Shown: positions 23,301 through 33,836 of the stretch, piece after piece
Layout: every line of letters begins with the position of its first letter
Position numbering within the stretch: the first letter of the stretch is position 1
NCBI RefSeq assembly: GCF_001039355.2
Contig: NW_019775696.1
Location: 119,491-157,182 of the forward strand
Direction of reading: 5' to 3'
Length of the DNA stretch: 37,692 nt
Source: Lingula anatina
Taxonomy: Eukaryota > Brachiopoda > Lingulata > Lingulida > Lingulidae
Program-made: the position numbers and the translations under genes
The notes under the pieces: model-generated
Told to the model about the DNA's origin: nothing
Database searches by the model: none
What the model saw: only the letters and a program-made list of their open reading frames with translations

Positions 23301-23958
23301 TAGTCATCCATTTAACCAGAGACATATAGTATCTCTTAATATCTAGTGAAAAATCAATCTGTGGCCCTGGTAGAGGATAAACGCATACCTCTGGAGTCTT
23401 ATTGTACAGCTCGGGATTAATATCTCTCCAATCCGTGATAACCGGCAGACCATAGGCACGCCTTGCCGTGTTGTAGTCTGGCAAACCATTGTCACGTCCA
23501 CGTAGAACATTGATCATGGCTAGGTCACGGCGTGAATTGTGGAGTGGACCAAATAGTTTACCTATAACACAATTATCCTTATATCAAATTTGCACGTGTA
23601 CCATTTTTTAATGATTTAACGCTGACCTTGGAAACCAAGTTTTTTTTTTTTTTTTTTGAGACATGGACGTTCATACATGTATAATAGATTTTTGCATTAT
23701 TCAGTGCACTCTCAAATTAGATTTTTATGTTAGGTTTCAATGGCGGGACGCGAAGGGCGCAGTGTGTGCCCCCGTCCACTCTATCTTCTTTTAGTTTGAC
23801 AGTTGCCTCTCCTCCGTTCACATCATAACGAGACAAACCCAAGCTACTTTCCACCCTTGTGCCTTACATGTCATAACTGTGTAATACCTGTGCGCCTATC
23901 CAGTGACGGTATGATGAACCGCCTGTATCTTACAAATACTTTTACTGCGCCAATCTTT

Positions 23959-24004
<46 letters not shown>

Positions 24005-27000
24005 TATTTTAATTGAAAAAAGTAAACTTCCTGACGTCACTTACCCCGGAGGTCGTCCACAAGGATGTGGTCCTCTCTTTCTGTGATTTGAGACGACATT
24101 CCCAGCAGCATTGGTTCCAAGCCGAATTCCATAGATTCCTGAAATGTGCCAAAATAAAATAAAAAAGCGATAAACAAGTGAATAGTAGGTGGATAAATAA
24201 ATCTCAAGACAGATGAACGCATGTTGAAGCATTAATTATTTATGAATATAAAAGAAATTAATTGAGGAAATAAATAATTCAGATTAGCAGATAAATAAAT
24301 CAAATTAGGAACAGGAATATATGAATTAATGATAGATCACTTAAAACGTTTCAACCTATTCAAAATTAATTTTTTCTAATTTTTTGTAAAACTGGAAGCG
24401 AAGCATATGTTACTGAAGTACTTACATCAGACACGAAATATGAGTTGCACAGACGCAACCCCGGGTAACCGGTAAACTTGGTGACAGTGGTGGTGTTGTA
24501 AAATTCACAATTTCTGTTTCTGAAAATCACAGAATATGAAAAACGTCCATATATTTTTTATCCATTTGCAACCACATGGCATGAAATTTAAGCTGAATGC
24601 CCAAGCTAACTCAGCCCTCATTATTTATTACTATTCTATCTAAACATCTATCTATCTATCTATAGGTATCTATCTTTTCTTAAGAAATCAAAACCAATAT
24701 CTAATTGATTCTTAGGCCATTTCTGAACAATCCTGACAATTTTATCGGTATCAGTAACTAGCGTACCGTAAAAACATATAGACCCATAGCCAATGTCAAA
24801 TTATGGCTGTTTAAACCACTGTACGCACCTGCGGTAGAATCCGGCCGGTGAAATAGAATGTCCAAAGCGGTAGGCGGCAGATTGAAATACGTGGGAAATC
24901 CCGGGGTTTATCATGTCATTATATCCTATTATAATAATTAATGTACGTCTTTAACTGCTAAATTCCATTGAGTTTGAACCAAATTAAACTGCTTTCGAAC
25001 TTTTCAATTTAAACTGAATTAGCAGTCACCATTGGTTTTAGGAGTTATACACGTTTCTTGTTGAAGTCTGCGAAACAAGATAGATCGAGTGATTACGTTT
25101 TTTAGAATGAAGCTGTTCATGAAGCTATTCAAAAGTAAAAATACGTCACAATACCTGTGTATTTTGGCAATGTTTCATTAGTGAAGGCAGGGAAGAAGTC
25201 GTACATGGCTATTTTCTGTAATGTAATGCAGCAAGAGAAAATAAAGCACTGCTGCAGCTTTTCGAGTATCCTTTAACACCTTTATTCTAGTTTCATAAAA
25301 CTATAGATGTAAAAATATTTGTATAATTATCATTAAAGACTGCTCATATTTGTTTGGTCAGAAGGTTTGAACTGATAAGTAAATTCCTCTTCATGCTATT
25401 GCAATTACAAAGAATCAATATACTCAACGCTAAAGAACCTTAAAGAACCCCGTTTTAGGTCCGCGTTCGACAACCCATCGGTAGGAGTGAGATAAAAGTT
25501 CAATCTTATATTCCTTACTGATATAAAGAACAATATTGATAAGAGCCAAGGGTGTGGTGCTTGACCCTAGACTTACCTGTAGCGTGGCAATGAGCCGCCT
25601 CCTGGCTGCCCGATACAGCTGCTCGTCGTCCCATTCCGGATGTCGTTTGTGGAACATGTCGGCCAGGTAATTATGCCAGCGGAAGAACAGAACACCGAAT
25701 GTCAATATCCCCGGATGCTGGAAGGATCTCACCTCACCCAAGACTGAAACGAGGACTTAGAATACTAGAAATAATAACAGAAGTAGTGGCAAAAGTTTAG
25801 CCAATCTGATGACAAGGTCCAACGACACTCGGTCCCTATAGACAAACAGACATATATTCTTTGAATTTTATTGCGACACGAATTTCTACATGACTGTTAT
25901 TAATTGTGGAAAAGTTGAACAGATTTGAGAGAAATCTTACGCCACATTCGTTTTCTCGGGAGTAACTTGTGTTCACGGGGCGGTGGGGGGTTGAGAAAAG
26001 GCAGGTTGACGGTGTTGTAGGGTGGGAATTTTCCCTGGTCGCGGGATTTGAGTTTCCCTCCACGGAAGGAGCGTAAAGAGTCCGCCCACGCCTTCTTTTT
26101 GCTGTAGATGAAACTCCCGTCTATGTAGCTAGTCAAGGCGTTTTTCTGAAAATGAATAGAAAAATTGAAATTAATTATATACTTATTTACTTATTTATTT
26201 CAGAGTGGCCAAAACCGAATGACAAAAGTTTTAGATAACGCAGTGATTGATGATAGAGCAGCAGTTTTAAAGTTTGACTGCAACAGCTACATGTGGAGCA
26301 GATATTTTAACAAGAAACAAAAGAATGTGCGACAGTACAGGATTCATAACTCCCTAGTTTTATGAAAAAAGTACTTTTTTGTATATACACGTTTGCAAAT
26401 AAGAATGCAAAAATGGAAACATTAATAACAGTTGTCCCTAAAATATCCAGTGCAACTCACGCAAGGATTTCTACTGGTAATACTAGTCTACCACTACATA
26501 TACTATACTATTACTACTTCTTGTCAGGGTATAATCCCCCCACCCCCACCCCACTCACCCACACACCTCACGCCACCCTCCACTCCATCCTACCTGTTCT
26601 CTAGGTCTCCCAGGAAACCGTCCCGTCCATTTGTTGTCATACTTGGCTCTCAAGAACGAATTGACCACCTTTCCTGTACAGTTCGGGTCGTACTCCTGGT
26701 CACACTTAGGGAGGCGGATAGGGTCCAGCTCTATAGGACAGTGTGCACCTACGGATTTCATCGTCTCCATCACTATTACCTCGCCTACGTAAATGAAAGT
26801 AAAATATATAAAAAAGTGAGAATAATATTTCCAAATTTCCCTAGTGTTAGATGTATATCATATATTTTATAAAAACAATACTGGTAACATCGCGATTTCT
26901 TTTCTTTTTATTTAGATAACCTGGCTGATTATTTGAAATCACTGACATTTTTAAATCTAAAATTATGTGTACCATAAACCATAATAATACAAATTTCATT

Positions 27001-28230
27001 TATAAGAACATCTTGGCGTTTGTGAACCAAGATTCATTCTTTTTTGGATAAGACGAACTTTGCCTACTCGATCTGATATTATCCGAACCCTGCTGAATCA
27101 ACCCGAACCTACACGATCTAAGCCGACTTACCAAATATAGGCAACATCACTGTCCTGTTCATATAGGAGGCCAGCCCGCTGGGTCCCTTCATGGCAAGGC
27201 TGATGTCCCGGGGGTGTGGCCGATCAGGCCCCGAGTAATCGTAGGAGCTATCTGCGTATGCGGTTGGGAGTTGGCGGACAAGTGTACTGCCTGCACAAAA
27301 TTAAAGATAAGATAAAAATTACCATTCAGGAAGCTTTAACTCTACCTCAACCTCAACCTACTCAATCGGCATAAGAAGATATATAAGACCTTTATATAAC
27401 ATGAAATGAATTTCAAAGAGAAGTTTATAAAATAGTACAAAATCACATTATTGATTTAATCTCGCCTCTGACGTTAATGTATATGTAAAACTTCCACATG
27501 GTCCAAGAAAACTGGTCTTCAACAAAATCCCTCTGATTACTTGAAAATAGTATAAAACCCATAAAAACCGTGTCAGAGAAATACCTGGTGCTCCCCACTT
27601 AGGGTTGTCCCTGTTGTTATACCAGCCATCATATCGCTGGAACTCCACCATATCATCCAGTTTGGAAGAAGGTCGGGAAAACCCAGACTCTTTGCCAAGA
27701 GAGGCACCCCATAGTAAACAAGCTGGAGGTTTCAGGAATAAAACTATTACATAATGTTCAATTTTCATTATAAAGTACAAAGACAAACAATGTAATACAC
27801 GTGGCTTTGTTATTTTTGTTCATTGCAAATATTATGAAAGACTCTTTGGTATTTGTGCCACACACAAATCCATCTTGGTGTTCATAGTGTTCACACGCAT
27901 TTTTAAAGTTTGGTTGCGTGCTTTACAAACAGCATATGTATTTGAAACTCGACTCTAGAAATCCTGTGGCTCGGAGAGTTTTATTTAAAAAGTTCTGCAA
28001 ATATGTTGCACGTTCATGATAATTTCACTTCCCCAGTCTGCATCGCAAACCGTCCAAAAAGAAAACGAGTCCTCACGAGTAAAGGCATTTATTTCACTTG
28101 CTAGATTGAGTGTCACAGTTGTGAGATAAAAATTGTTTTTTTCATGCATATTTGTCTCAGAAAACAGTACACACTCACCTACAAGAACGGCGACTCTTAA
28201 AGTATCTGAGGCACACGTTGCATTGCCCAT
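9377..28230 (-). CDS. DUOX: Dual oxidase (DUOX), 32 exons; assembly-duplicated and frameshifted copy
   Basis: Plasma-membrane flavocytochrome that moves electrons from cytosolic NADPH to oxygen outside the cell, releasing H2O2. Exons 5'->3' (reverse strand): 28179-28230, 27585-27722, 27132-27290, 26594-26784, 25941-26145, 25577-25743, 25155-25215, 24829-24925, 24426-24519, 24045-24138, 23389-23561, 22391-22569, 21978-22096, 21535-21672, 20838-21005, 20408-20610, 19791-19976, 19344-19581, 18742-18835, 18148-18290, 17868-17967, 17340-17512, 14948-15181, 14632-14728, 14438-14487, 12680-12840, 12156-12276, 11529-11750, 11073-11231, 10463-10618, 9874-10002, 9377-9499. Exons 20-22 also occur at 16311-16453, 16031-16130 and 15503-15675, in the duplicated block. 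Order: signal peptide, peroxidase-like ectodomain, TM1, EF-hands, six-TM heme core, FAD, NADPH. Phases agree except exon 28, which is out of frame. About 1,542 residues if corrected, against 1,551 in human DUOX1. The start ATG at 28230 is followed by the hydrophobic [16 protein letters not shown], a good signal peptide. Confidence 0.96.
12985..14400 (-). pseudogene. 5'-truncated non-LTR retrotransposon (LINE) relic in a DUOX intron
   Basis: On the reverse strand, within the intron between DUOX exons 25 and 26. At 14256-14267 the catalytic reverse-transcriptase motif YADD occurs in [12 protein letters not shown], followed by [13 protein letters not shown]. The frame then breaks near 14100 and resumes in other frames, e.g. 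[13 protein letters not shown] and [15 protein letters not shown] 207-residue open stretch (13095-13718) carries the C-terminal LINE tail with a zinc-knuckle-like CKKC...HFLVSCPLY. The 5' part (endonuclease and most of the RT) is missing. The 3' boundary near 12985 is approximate. No functional ORF remains. Confidence 0.85.
15037..16872. repeat. Left copy of 1,836-bp duplicated block ending at an n
   Basis: Near-identical to 16874-18709 at a constant offset of 1837. It contains DUOX exons 22 (15503-15675), 21 (16031-16130), 20 (16311-16453) and the 5' 145 bases of exon 23. The left copy continues into unique DNA with the rest of exon 23; it stops exactly at the single n. This is best read as one contig's end. 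Confidence 0.95.
16873..16873. other. Single ambiguous base marking a contig join
   Basis: The only n in the window lies exactly between the two copies of the repeat, as expected of a placeholder inserted where two overlapping contigs were placed end to end. Confidence 0.85.
16874..18709. repeat. Right copy of 1,836-bp duplicated block
   Basis: Begins CTCAGTGCATTG inside exon 23, cutting that exon copy (16874-17018) before its donor, and runs into unique DNA at 18710 that leads to exon 19. Three substitutions from the left copy were seen: 15656/17493 (T/C), 16514/18351 (A/G) and 16792/18629 (A/G). The first changes Asn to Asp in exon 22. Confidence 0.95.
18742..19581 (-). other. DUOX: DUOX EF-hand region (exons 18-19) with degenerate calcium loops
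   Basis: EF1 loop (residues about 866-877) reads [12 protein letters not shown] and EF2 loop (about 902-913) [12 protein letters not shown]. Both keep Asp at position 1 and Gly at 6. EF1 has Gln at 3 and His at 5; EF2 has Thr at 3, Lys at 5, Lys at 9 and Asp at 12. Human DUOX1 loops (DKDGNGYLSFRE, DFDGNGLISKDE) have acidic or Asn ligands at 3 and 5. Flanking helices (FRIA.., VDVLIIL, MMFQMY, LFNVV) are well preserved. Confidence 0.85.
20328..20396. repeat. (ATT)n microsatellite
   Basis: Trinucleotide TTA/ATT tract, interrupted once by CCTATAA, lying just outside the DUOX exon 16 donor in the intron. Confidence 0.85.
21916..21943. promoter_or_regulatory. Three CACGTG E-boxes at exact 11-bp spacing
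   Basis: Perfect CACGTG palindromes start at 21916, 21927 and 21938, and a fourth lies at 21818-21823, all in the DUOX intron between exons 13 and 14. The 11-bp period places the three sites on one face of the helix. CACGTG is the core for bHLH-zip factors (MYC/MAX, USF, MITF/TFE). A TATAAA follows at once (21945-21950). The motifs are seen; an enhancer role is inference. Confidence 0.4.
22570..23388. other. DUOX intron 11, no gene
   Basis: An 819-bp intron. It holds a T18 tract (23077-23094) and a short inverted pair (AAGCCTGAC near 22733, GTCAGGCT near 22909) without enough support for an element. Confidence 0.6.
23640..23657. repeat. Poly-T tract
   Basis: Eighteen consecutive T in the DUOX intron between exons 10 and 11. 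Confidence 0.85.
23960..24002. repeat. Poly-A tract of 43 bases
   Basis: Uninterrupted A run in the same intron, just 3' (on the gene strand) of the DUOX exon 10 donor. It could be the tail of a retroposed sequence, but no target duplication was recognised. Confidence 0.85.
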
Positions 28231-29322
28231 GTTCACGGCATTTATTCAGATGTATCTAAACTCCCTCCGTGTCTGTCTGTCTTCAGCTCCCGCCTTGTGC
28301 CCAATGCCTTTTCCTCAACATAACCAGATATTGAAATCTTTGCTCATGCGCACTCCTCCGCTGCTTGTAACCATGGTGTGAACTTCTTTCAACTCAGGTA
28401 CAGGATACGTTTTCAAACGGTTTATAATGATTGCTCTTCACTGTACCGGTATAGGCCCGTACGCATGCTCAGTGTAGTAAACGGAGCAAACGGAGTAGCA
28501 TGCCCAAAACTGAATGCTCTTTTTGTGTTCATTACTAGCAGGACAAATGATGTATCCAAGCGAATAGTGCGATAACTGATCACTTATCAATATCCACCAG
28601 AATACACTAGAACGCATCATCCCAAAAAATCTTCGCCTTCACTGTTCAGTCTTATGTTTTTATACAAGTTTAAATAACTCTGACTTTCAAAGGAGTTAGA
28701 CGGAACCTCCCTGGACACAGCCCAACATGAACAGATTTTAAACCAAAAACAAAAAATGGCACACATCGTTAGGTATGGTCTAAGTCATCGACTTAACAAA
28801 GCTTTTTTACTTATCCATACAGGTATTATCTCTTTTTGATAAATATTTGATTTTTTTCCATGGGACGTGGAACAAGAATCAAACGTACCTTGTATCATTA
28901 AACAGTACATCGTGGTAATATTGCATAAGAACCCGTGGTCGGTAGCTCAGCCAACAAGTAACCGTGTGCGTTGGGTTCGAGTGAACAGATTTCTTGTCAC
29001 TAGTCAGGTACCTTACGGAGTCAATGACCCCACGGTAGGTGCTTATATGATTACCATTGCACAGAGGAGAACTGAAGGACGACCAGCAACGGTATGGCTG
29101 CATAGTTTATAAGCTCTGAATCGATTTTTGTCAATTTGGTTGATATCAAGCCACGGTCCTTCTTAGAGCAATTCTCCTCAGTTTGGGGAATGATTTTGCA
29201 ACTGCCATACTTTGCTCTCGTTTCACGAAACGGCCTGTTGGTTAGATGTTGTGCATCTATTTGAAGATTTTATATTTTTTACAGCATCTCGACAGGACGA
29301 GTGGCATCAGATATCAAGCACC
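28231..29322. promoter_or_regulatory. Divergent DUOX-DUOXA intergenic region
   Basis: About 1.1 kb separates the two start codons. For DUOX, a reverse-strand TATAAA (plus-strand TTTATA, 28421-28426) lies about 190 bases upstream of the ATG. An NRF1-like site (TGCGCATGAGCA on the reverse strand, 28338-28349; one mismatch to YGCGCAYGCGCR) lies between them. For DUOXA, a pyrimidine-rich acceptor ending in AG at 29283-29284 suggests a spliced 5' UTR whose first exon may lie further left. No separate gene is recognised. Motifs are seen; promoter function is inferred from gene geometry. Confidence 0.5.
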
Positions 29323-32300
29323 ATGTGGTTTGACCTGTTCCGTACCAACCGAGGTCTGGCACTGTACTCTCCCCAGTTCACGCCGGTGACCGGGGACATA
29401 GAGTTACACGGGGTGGTCTCCCTTGGCGTCCTGCTGGTGACGGTGTTCGTGTTGGCGGCGGCTGGGATATCCTACGGGGAGGTAGGTGCCGTAGGGCTCG
29501 AATACAATTAACTGAAATCTATGGGTTTTTTTAACCAAAAAGATTGGATTTTGCTGTCAGGGTTTTGTTTTTTTCTTTTAATTAAATTTTTCATCGATCA
29601 ATAAGTGATTAATTTGAATTTCAAAAAATGAATATAAATAAATAAATAAATAAATGAATAAATAAATAAATAAATCCAGGTACTGAAAGAAAATCGCTCG
29701 GTTTTGAATGATTTATTAAAATCTACACAACAGTGAGGTATCAGTGCCATTTCAGCGGACGAACACTGCCTTGAAGGTTTTATTTGGCATCGGAGTCATA
29801 ACGTCAATACTGGGTGAGTAAGGGAATGAAATACAAAGTCCAGGTGACATAGCTGAGATAATATTAGTGGTCATCTCTTATAGACATCTTTAAAAATCAC
29901 TAAACTCTTTGTACGTCTTTTACTTCCAAAACAGCTATATTTTATTTTAGTTTTTATTCATCTCTGGTCACACTCCACATTTGCTGAGACAATAGAAGTC
30001 AAATCGCGCCCCATTCTTTAAATATAATCCACACCAAACGTATAGTCCATTGCATCCGATAAATGGTGATATAATCAAACCGAAATCCTTGTTTTCAGTC
30101 TGTTTGCATGGGACGGGCTGGAAGGAAGCTTCTGTTATAACACGGACAGATTATAGAGCATACAGCAAGGACCAGGTCAAGGTCGCCATTGGGATCCACA
30201 TTGGACTGAAATCTGTGAACATCACACTGGTTGGTAAGTTGGTCTCACTTCTGTATGATGGCGAGCGCTATGTTAATATTCAACAACGTTTATTGACAAA
30301 CAAAGAAAGGATGTATTACGCTCTCCTTAAGAAAACCTTGAATAGAAAAAGATACATATAGTGAAAGAAAGAATGTCCAGGGTAAAAATGAAAAATAAAA
30401 GAGAGACAAACGCCCCTTTCCCACACACATACAATTTGAGAAAGGGTGTGTATGAAGAATTCGAGGAAATATCTGGCATCATAATTTTTGGAAAAAGGGG
30501 AAACTGTCCTTATTTTTTGATATTATGGATGAATGCGTAATAAGCTCCCGTGCTATAGCAATCTCAAAGCTCGAGTGAAGCTGATGGCAAAACGTTTTTG
30601 ATTAGAAATTCCAATTTACGAGCTGCCCGTTAATCTTCCACGTCTCGGTGTCTACTTTATCACATTTAATACCTCCGCCAAGGAGGTTATGTTTTCACCC
30701 CTGTTTGTTTGTTTGTTTGTTTGTCTGTCAACAACATATCTCAAAAAGTTATGGACCGATTTTGATGAAATTCAGGAACTATCAGAAGTGGGCCAAGGAA
30801 CAGATTATTAGTTTTTGGTGGTGATCCGGATCAATAATCAATCAATAATAATAAAAAAAAATTGCTGCCTTGGCGGAGATCTGCACTCTCGGAGAGTTTT
30901 TCTAGTTACAACTTTGGTGGCTCTTTCCTTTAAATCGCCAGTCTATATCTTGATTGAAAATAGATATTACATAATAACTGCGTCATTTACTTCAGTTATA
31001 AAGGTACAATATTTTGAATTACGATATTTATATACTATATTTTCTAGCTTTGTACAAATGTATCTGTACGGTTTTCAAAGGCGATTTTACATATATTTCA
31101 GGAGATCCGGTGAAGCAAAGAGGCGACACTATCAATTACAACGAGAGGATTTTTTTGTACACAGGTAAGATCAATCGACGTAAATTTCTCTGACATTCAA
31201 TAAACAATTTTGATCTTAGACTCTAACAGAGGACAAATGGAACAAATGAGGATTGTGTTGAGTTGCGTTGGTTCACGATGTACAACTTAATATAAATAAT
31301 TCGTCGATGTTTTCGTCGATATTTTCGAATATAAATATTAAAAAGAGCAAAAATACCTGATATATATCAAGGAATTACGCGGAAATTATGTGAGGAATTT
31401 ATACTCATGTACAGTAATTAAGAAGAAAATATGTGCTTTTATTACTGATATTTCTGTTTTCAATCTTGGTTGTATTTCAAAGGTGGGAAGGCGGAGTCGG
31501 CTTTAAAACCTACTTTCAAAGATTTCCTCAAAAAAGGGATGCCTCTTCCGATTATTTCCATAGCCGAGTATTTAGCCCTTGATGGAGGCGGTCTGAGGAA
31601 GGGCAGATATGTACGATTGGCTGGTTACTTTACGCGAATAATGCTGTGGTAAGATCTTTTGTTGCAGAAAATTAGTTAAATTAGTTTGCTAGGAACCGTA
31701 GTCGATTTCCTTTTACTTTGTGCACGTGACATTCTGTCGGCTAAAATAGCTTATACTATTTTGTGCAATCGATAGGAATTGTCATTGTCGTGGTTCTCTT
31801 CAAGATATGTACATGAAGGAAATTGCTGAAATTTACAGTATGCCAAAACCTTCATTGTCCAAGTGGCAATTTGAGGTTGTACAGTAGTTTTTCCCATTTT
31901 TATAAATAAAAGAAATGTTGTATAACTTCCTTCGTATTCGTGAAATCTTATCAAAATTTAAAATCTAAAAAGTAATGCAAATAAATGAATGGTTTAAAAA
32001 AAAAGGGGTTACTGGAAACCAGCTAACAGATGCGCTTATATTTATACCTTTTTGTGGCGTTGTCAGAAAACACCATATCTAACATTTAAACTGTATTTCT
32101 TCCTACCCTGCTTGATTATTCCTATTCCTAGGCTCAGAATTATAACACGTCATCTTATACCCTTTATGTCATGTATTTCAGGGCGGCATTTTCGCTGTGC
32201 ATTCTGTCCATCTTGTTGTTCAGTTTCTGCCCCAGTCGGGGCGCAATAGTGACCGTCCTTACGGGTCTCCTGCAGTGTGCAGCCAATGGTGTGTACGCTC

Positions 32301-33223
32301 TCTTACAGCCAGACTCCGCCATGGTTATCAGCTTCAGGGACGCAGACCTTAAGATAAGCAACGCAGATTTTGGTTGGTGTTTTTGGCTGAATCTTTTCAC
32401 AGGTAAGTCCAAATATCTTTATTAGTGCATGTACATTTTAGGAAAGTATATGTGCAAGGTACAATGTACTTTGTGTGACCAACCCTTAAGTCTATCGGTC
32501 GTTTTTTTATAAGTTATTTGTGGGAATTTAAACAATTTTCGCTTTGCCAGTAAGGTGAGATACAAACCGGCATCTGTAATATGCAGTAGGAGAACTCAGT
32601 ATGTGGCTAGACAAGATTATACTTCGCGTCAAACTGGTTTACATCTTAATTCTAAATACATTAGCTTAGCTGTTTCTAATAGATCGTGCCTGGTGTTGCG
32701 GCAAATACTGTTGATACTAAAAAAAATTATAAGAACGCCCCCCTCGGTTACATTCATAAAGGTTTGTTTGTGTAAAGACTTCTTTTTCAGACGCGGATTA
32801 GAACTTAGTAATTAAGTTACTTAAACTTTTTGTTGGTTGACTTTTTTTCCAGGCTTTGGGCTTTTCCTTGTGGGGATCTTTGTGCTGATTCTCTATAGGT
32901 TATCCCCTAGCAAAGTGAATGGCTTCTTCGTCCTCTCTCCTCTGCGGCGTTTCAGAGCGCTTGACGAGCATGCGCACTCTGACGAGCTACGTTCTGAAGG
33001 CGGTAGCCCGGATGGCAGCCCAGGTATACCATTGGGAGTCGCTACTCCTGAGGTGTTCGGCACCGCTCTTCAACCTGTCCGTAGAAGACATCAGAGTCGC
33101 CCCCAGGTCCCACAGGTTATCATCCACTGTCCGTCTCCGAGCCCGAAGGAAACTCAAGAACGAATCGCCGATAATGTGGTGACCCGTCTACCGTCCACTG
33201 AAGAGGAGAATACCGACTTGTAG
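29323..33223 (+). CDS. DUOXA: Dual oxidase maturation factor (DUOXA), complete, 7 exons
   Basis: ER and plasma-membrane partner needed for DUOX folding, ER exit and activity. Exons: 29323-29481, 29756-29813, 30099-30233, 31102-31164, 31483-31648, 32182-32402, 32853-33223; phases agree, giving 390 residues. Five TM segments: GVVSLGVLLVTVFVLAAAG; ALKVLFGIGVITSILVCL; MLWAAFSLCILSILLFSF; GAIVTVLTGLLQCAANGVYA; LFLVGIFVLILYRL. The large extracellular loop has the family hallmark SVNITLVG (an N-glycosylation site) followed by TINYNERI, and RYVRLAGYFTRIMLW enters TM3. The tail after TM5 is basic and Pro/Ser-rich, then acidic (STEEENTDL). For exon 2 an earlier AG (29732-29733) would give an immediate stop, so 29756 was chosen. 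It is divergent from DUOX, as in vertebrates. A poly(A) signal follows at 33308. Confidence 0.95.
29634..29675. repeat. (AAAT)n microsatellite
   Basis: Tetranucleotide AAATAAAT tract with one GAAT interruption, in DUOXA intron 1. Confidence 0.85.
30672..30907. mobile_element. Short dispersed element with CCTCCGCCAAGG ends in DUOXA intron 3
   Basis: Begins CCTCCGCCAAGGAGG (30672) with a GTTT/TTTG run, includes TATGGACCGATTTTGATGAA and GTGATCCGGATC, and closes with the inverted CCTTGGCGGAG (30868-30878) and the tail CTCTCGGAGAGTTTTTCTAG. I recall this sequence type as a common dispersed repeat in marine animal genomes; the class (MITE-like or SINE-like) is not settled. It has no coding capacity. 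Confidence 0.6.
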
Positions 33224-33836
33224 AGGCGAATTCAGATTGTGCCTTTGTTTTCCCATCACTTGACTTTGATTGAAAAATGGAAATCTTAAGAGCGAGAATA
33301 TGAATTCAATAAATACGTTGTGTATTATGGTTTGGCATACCTGACTTTAATTCAAATTAAAGCGTCAACCGTCCGCCCCCCTCCGCAAGTCTTTACTTCG
33401 TTCCAAATCTTTTACTCTAGAAATATCCTCGAGATTGTTTGTTTGAAGAAATATTTGTATTTGAAAGAATTTTTCGTTTTGAATCAATTACATCTTAAAT
33501 AAAAAAACGTGAATTTCAAACTTGGAGAGTGTTATGGTCAATAATATATATATATATATATGATAATAGATTCACATATTGAGTTTAAAATCCCAATGCC
33601 CCTTACATTTAAATTTAAATCTGATGCGTTATGCAGTTCCTAAAATCCGAATTGTCCACGGATCTTTAAAATTGGTAGTTTTTGGTTTCCTTTTGGTCAG
33701 AAGATTCATATATTTCAAAAGTCCGGTTCCTAATATTCATATTTCCTTTCCTTTCCCAAATAGCTTGCTTCAACAAAATATTGTTCAACTATGCTTTCGC
33801 GCAACTTTCACCAGATTTGCTTTGTTATAAGTGCTT
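33224..33836. other. Convergent 3' intergenic region between DUOXA and the NQO-like gene
   Basis: Both flanking genes end into this 613-bp stretch. It holds the DUOXA poly(A) signal and a (TA)n tract at 33545-33561. No other gene is seen. Confidence 0.7.
33308..33313 (+). terminator. DUOXA poly(A) signal AATAAA
   Basis: Canonical hexamer 85 bases after the DUOXA stop codon. Confidence 0.65.

Larger units (their letters stand above)
21535..28230 (-). other. DUOX: DUOX exons 1-14: signal peptide, peroxidase-like ectodomain and TM1
   Basis: Residues 1 to about 620. After the signal peptide comes [10 protein letters not shown], the DUOX ectodomain signature, then [54 protein letters not shown] and [11 protein letters not shown], all in the order of animal heme peroxidases and DUOX. 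His347 (codon 24858-24860) in RFGHS sits where peroxidases have their proximal heme ligand; human DUOX1 lacks it (EQFLSTMVPPG). Exon 14 ends in the hydrophobic [13 protein letters not shown], which begins the first TM helix; exon 15 continues it with [12 protein letters not shown] before a basic RRKDHRRK stop-transfer segment. Confidence 0.9.

Noticed and set aside
28438-29112. Small frames on both strands in the DUOX-DUOXA interval as a third gene
   Set aside because: They are short, overlap each other on opposite strands, show no known motif and have no splice partners.
29731-29755. Alternative acceptor for DUOXA exon 2 at 29733
   Set aside because: It would put TGA directly in frame; the AG at 29754-29755 keeps the conserved frame.
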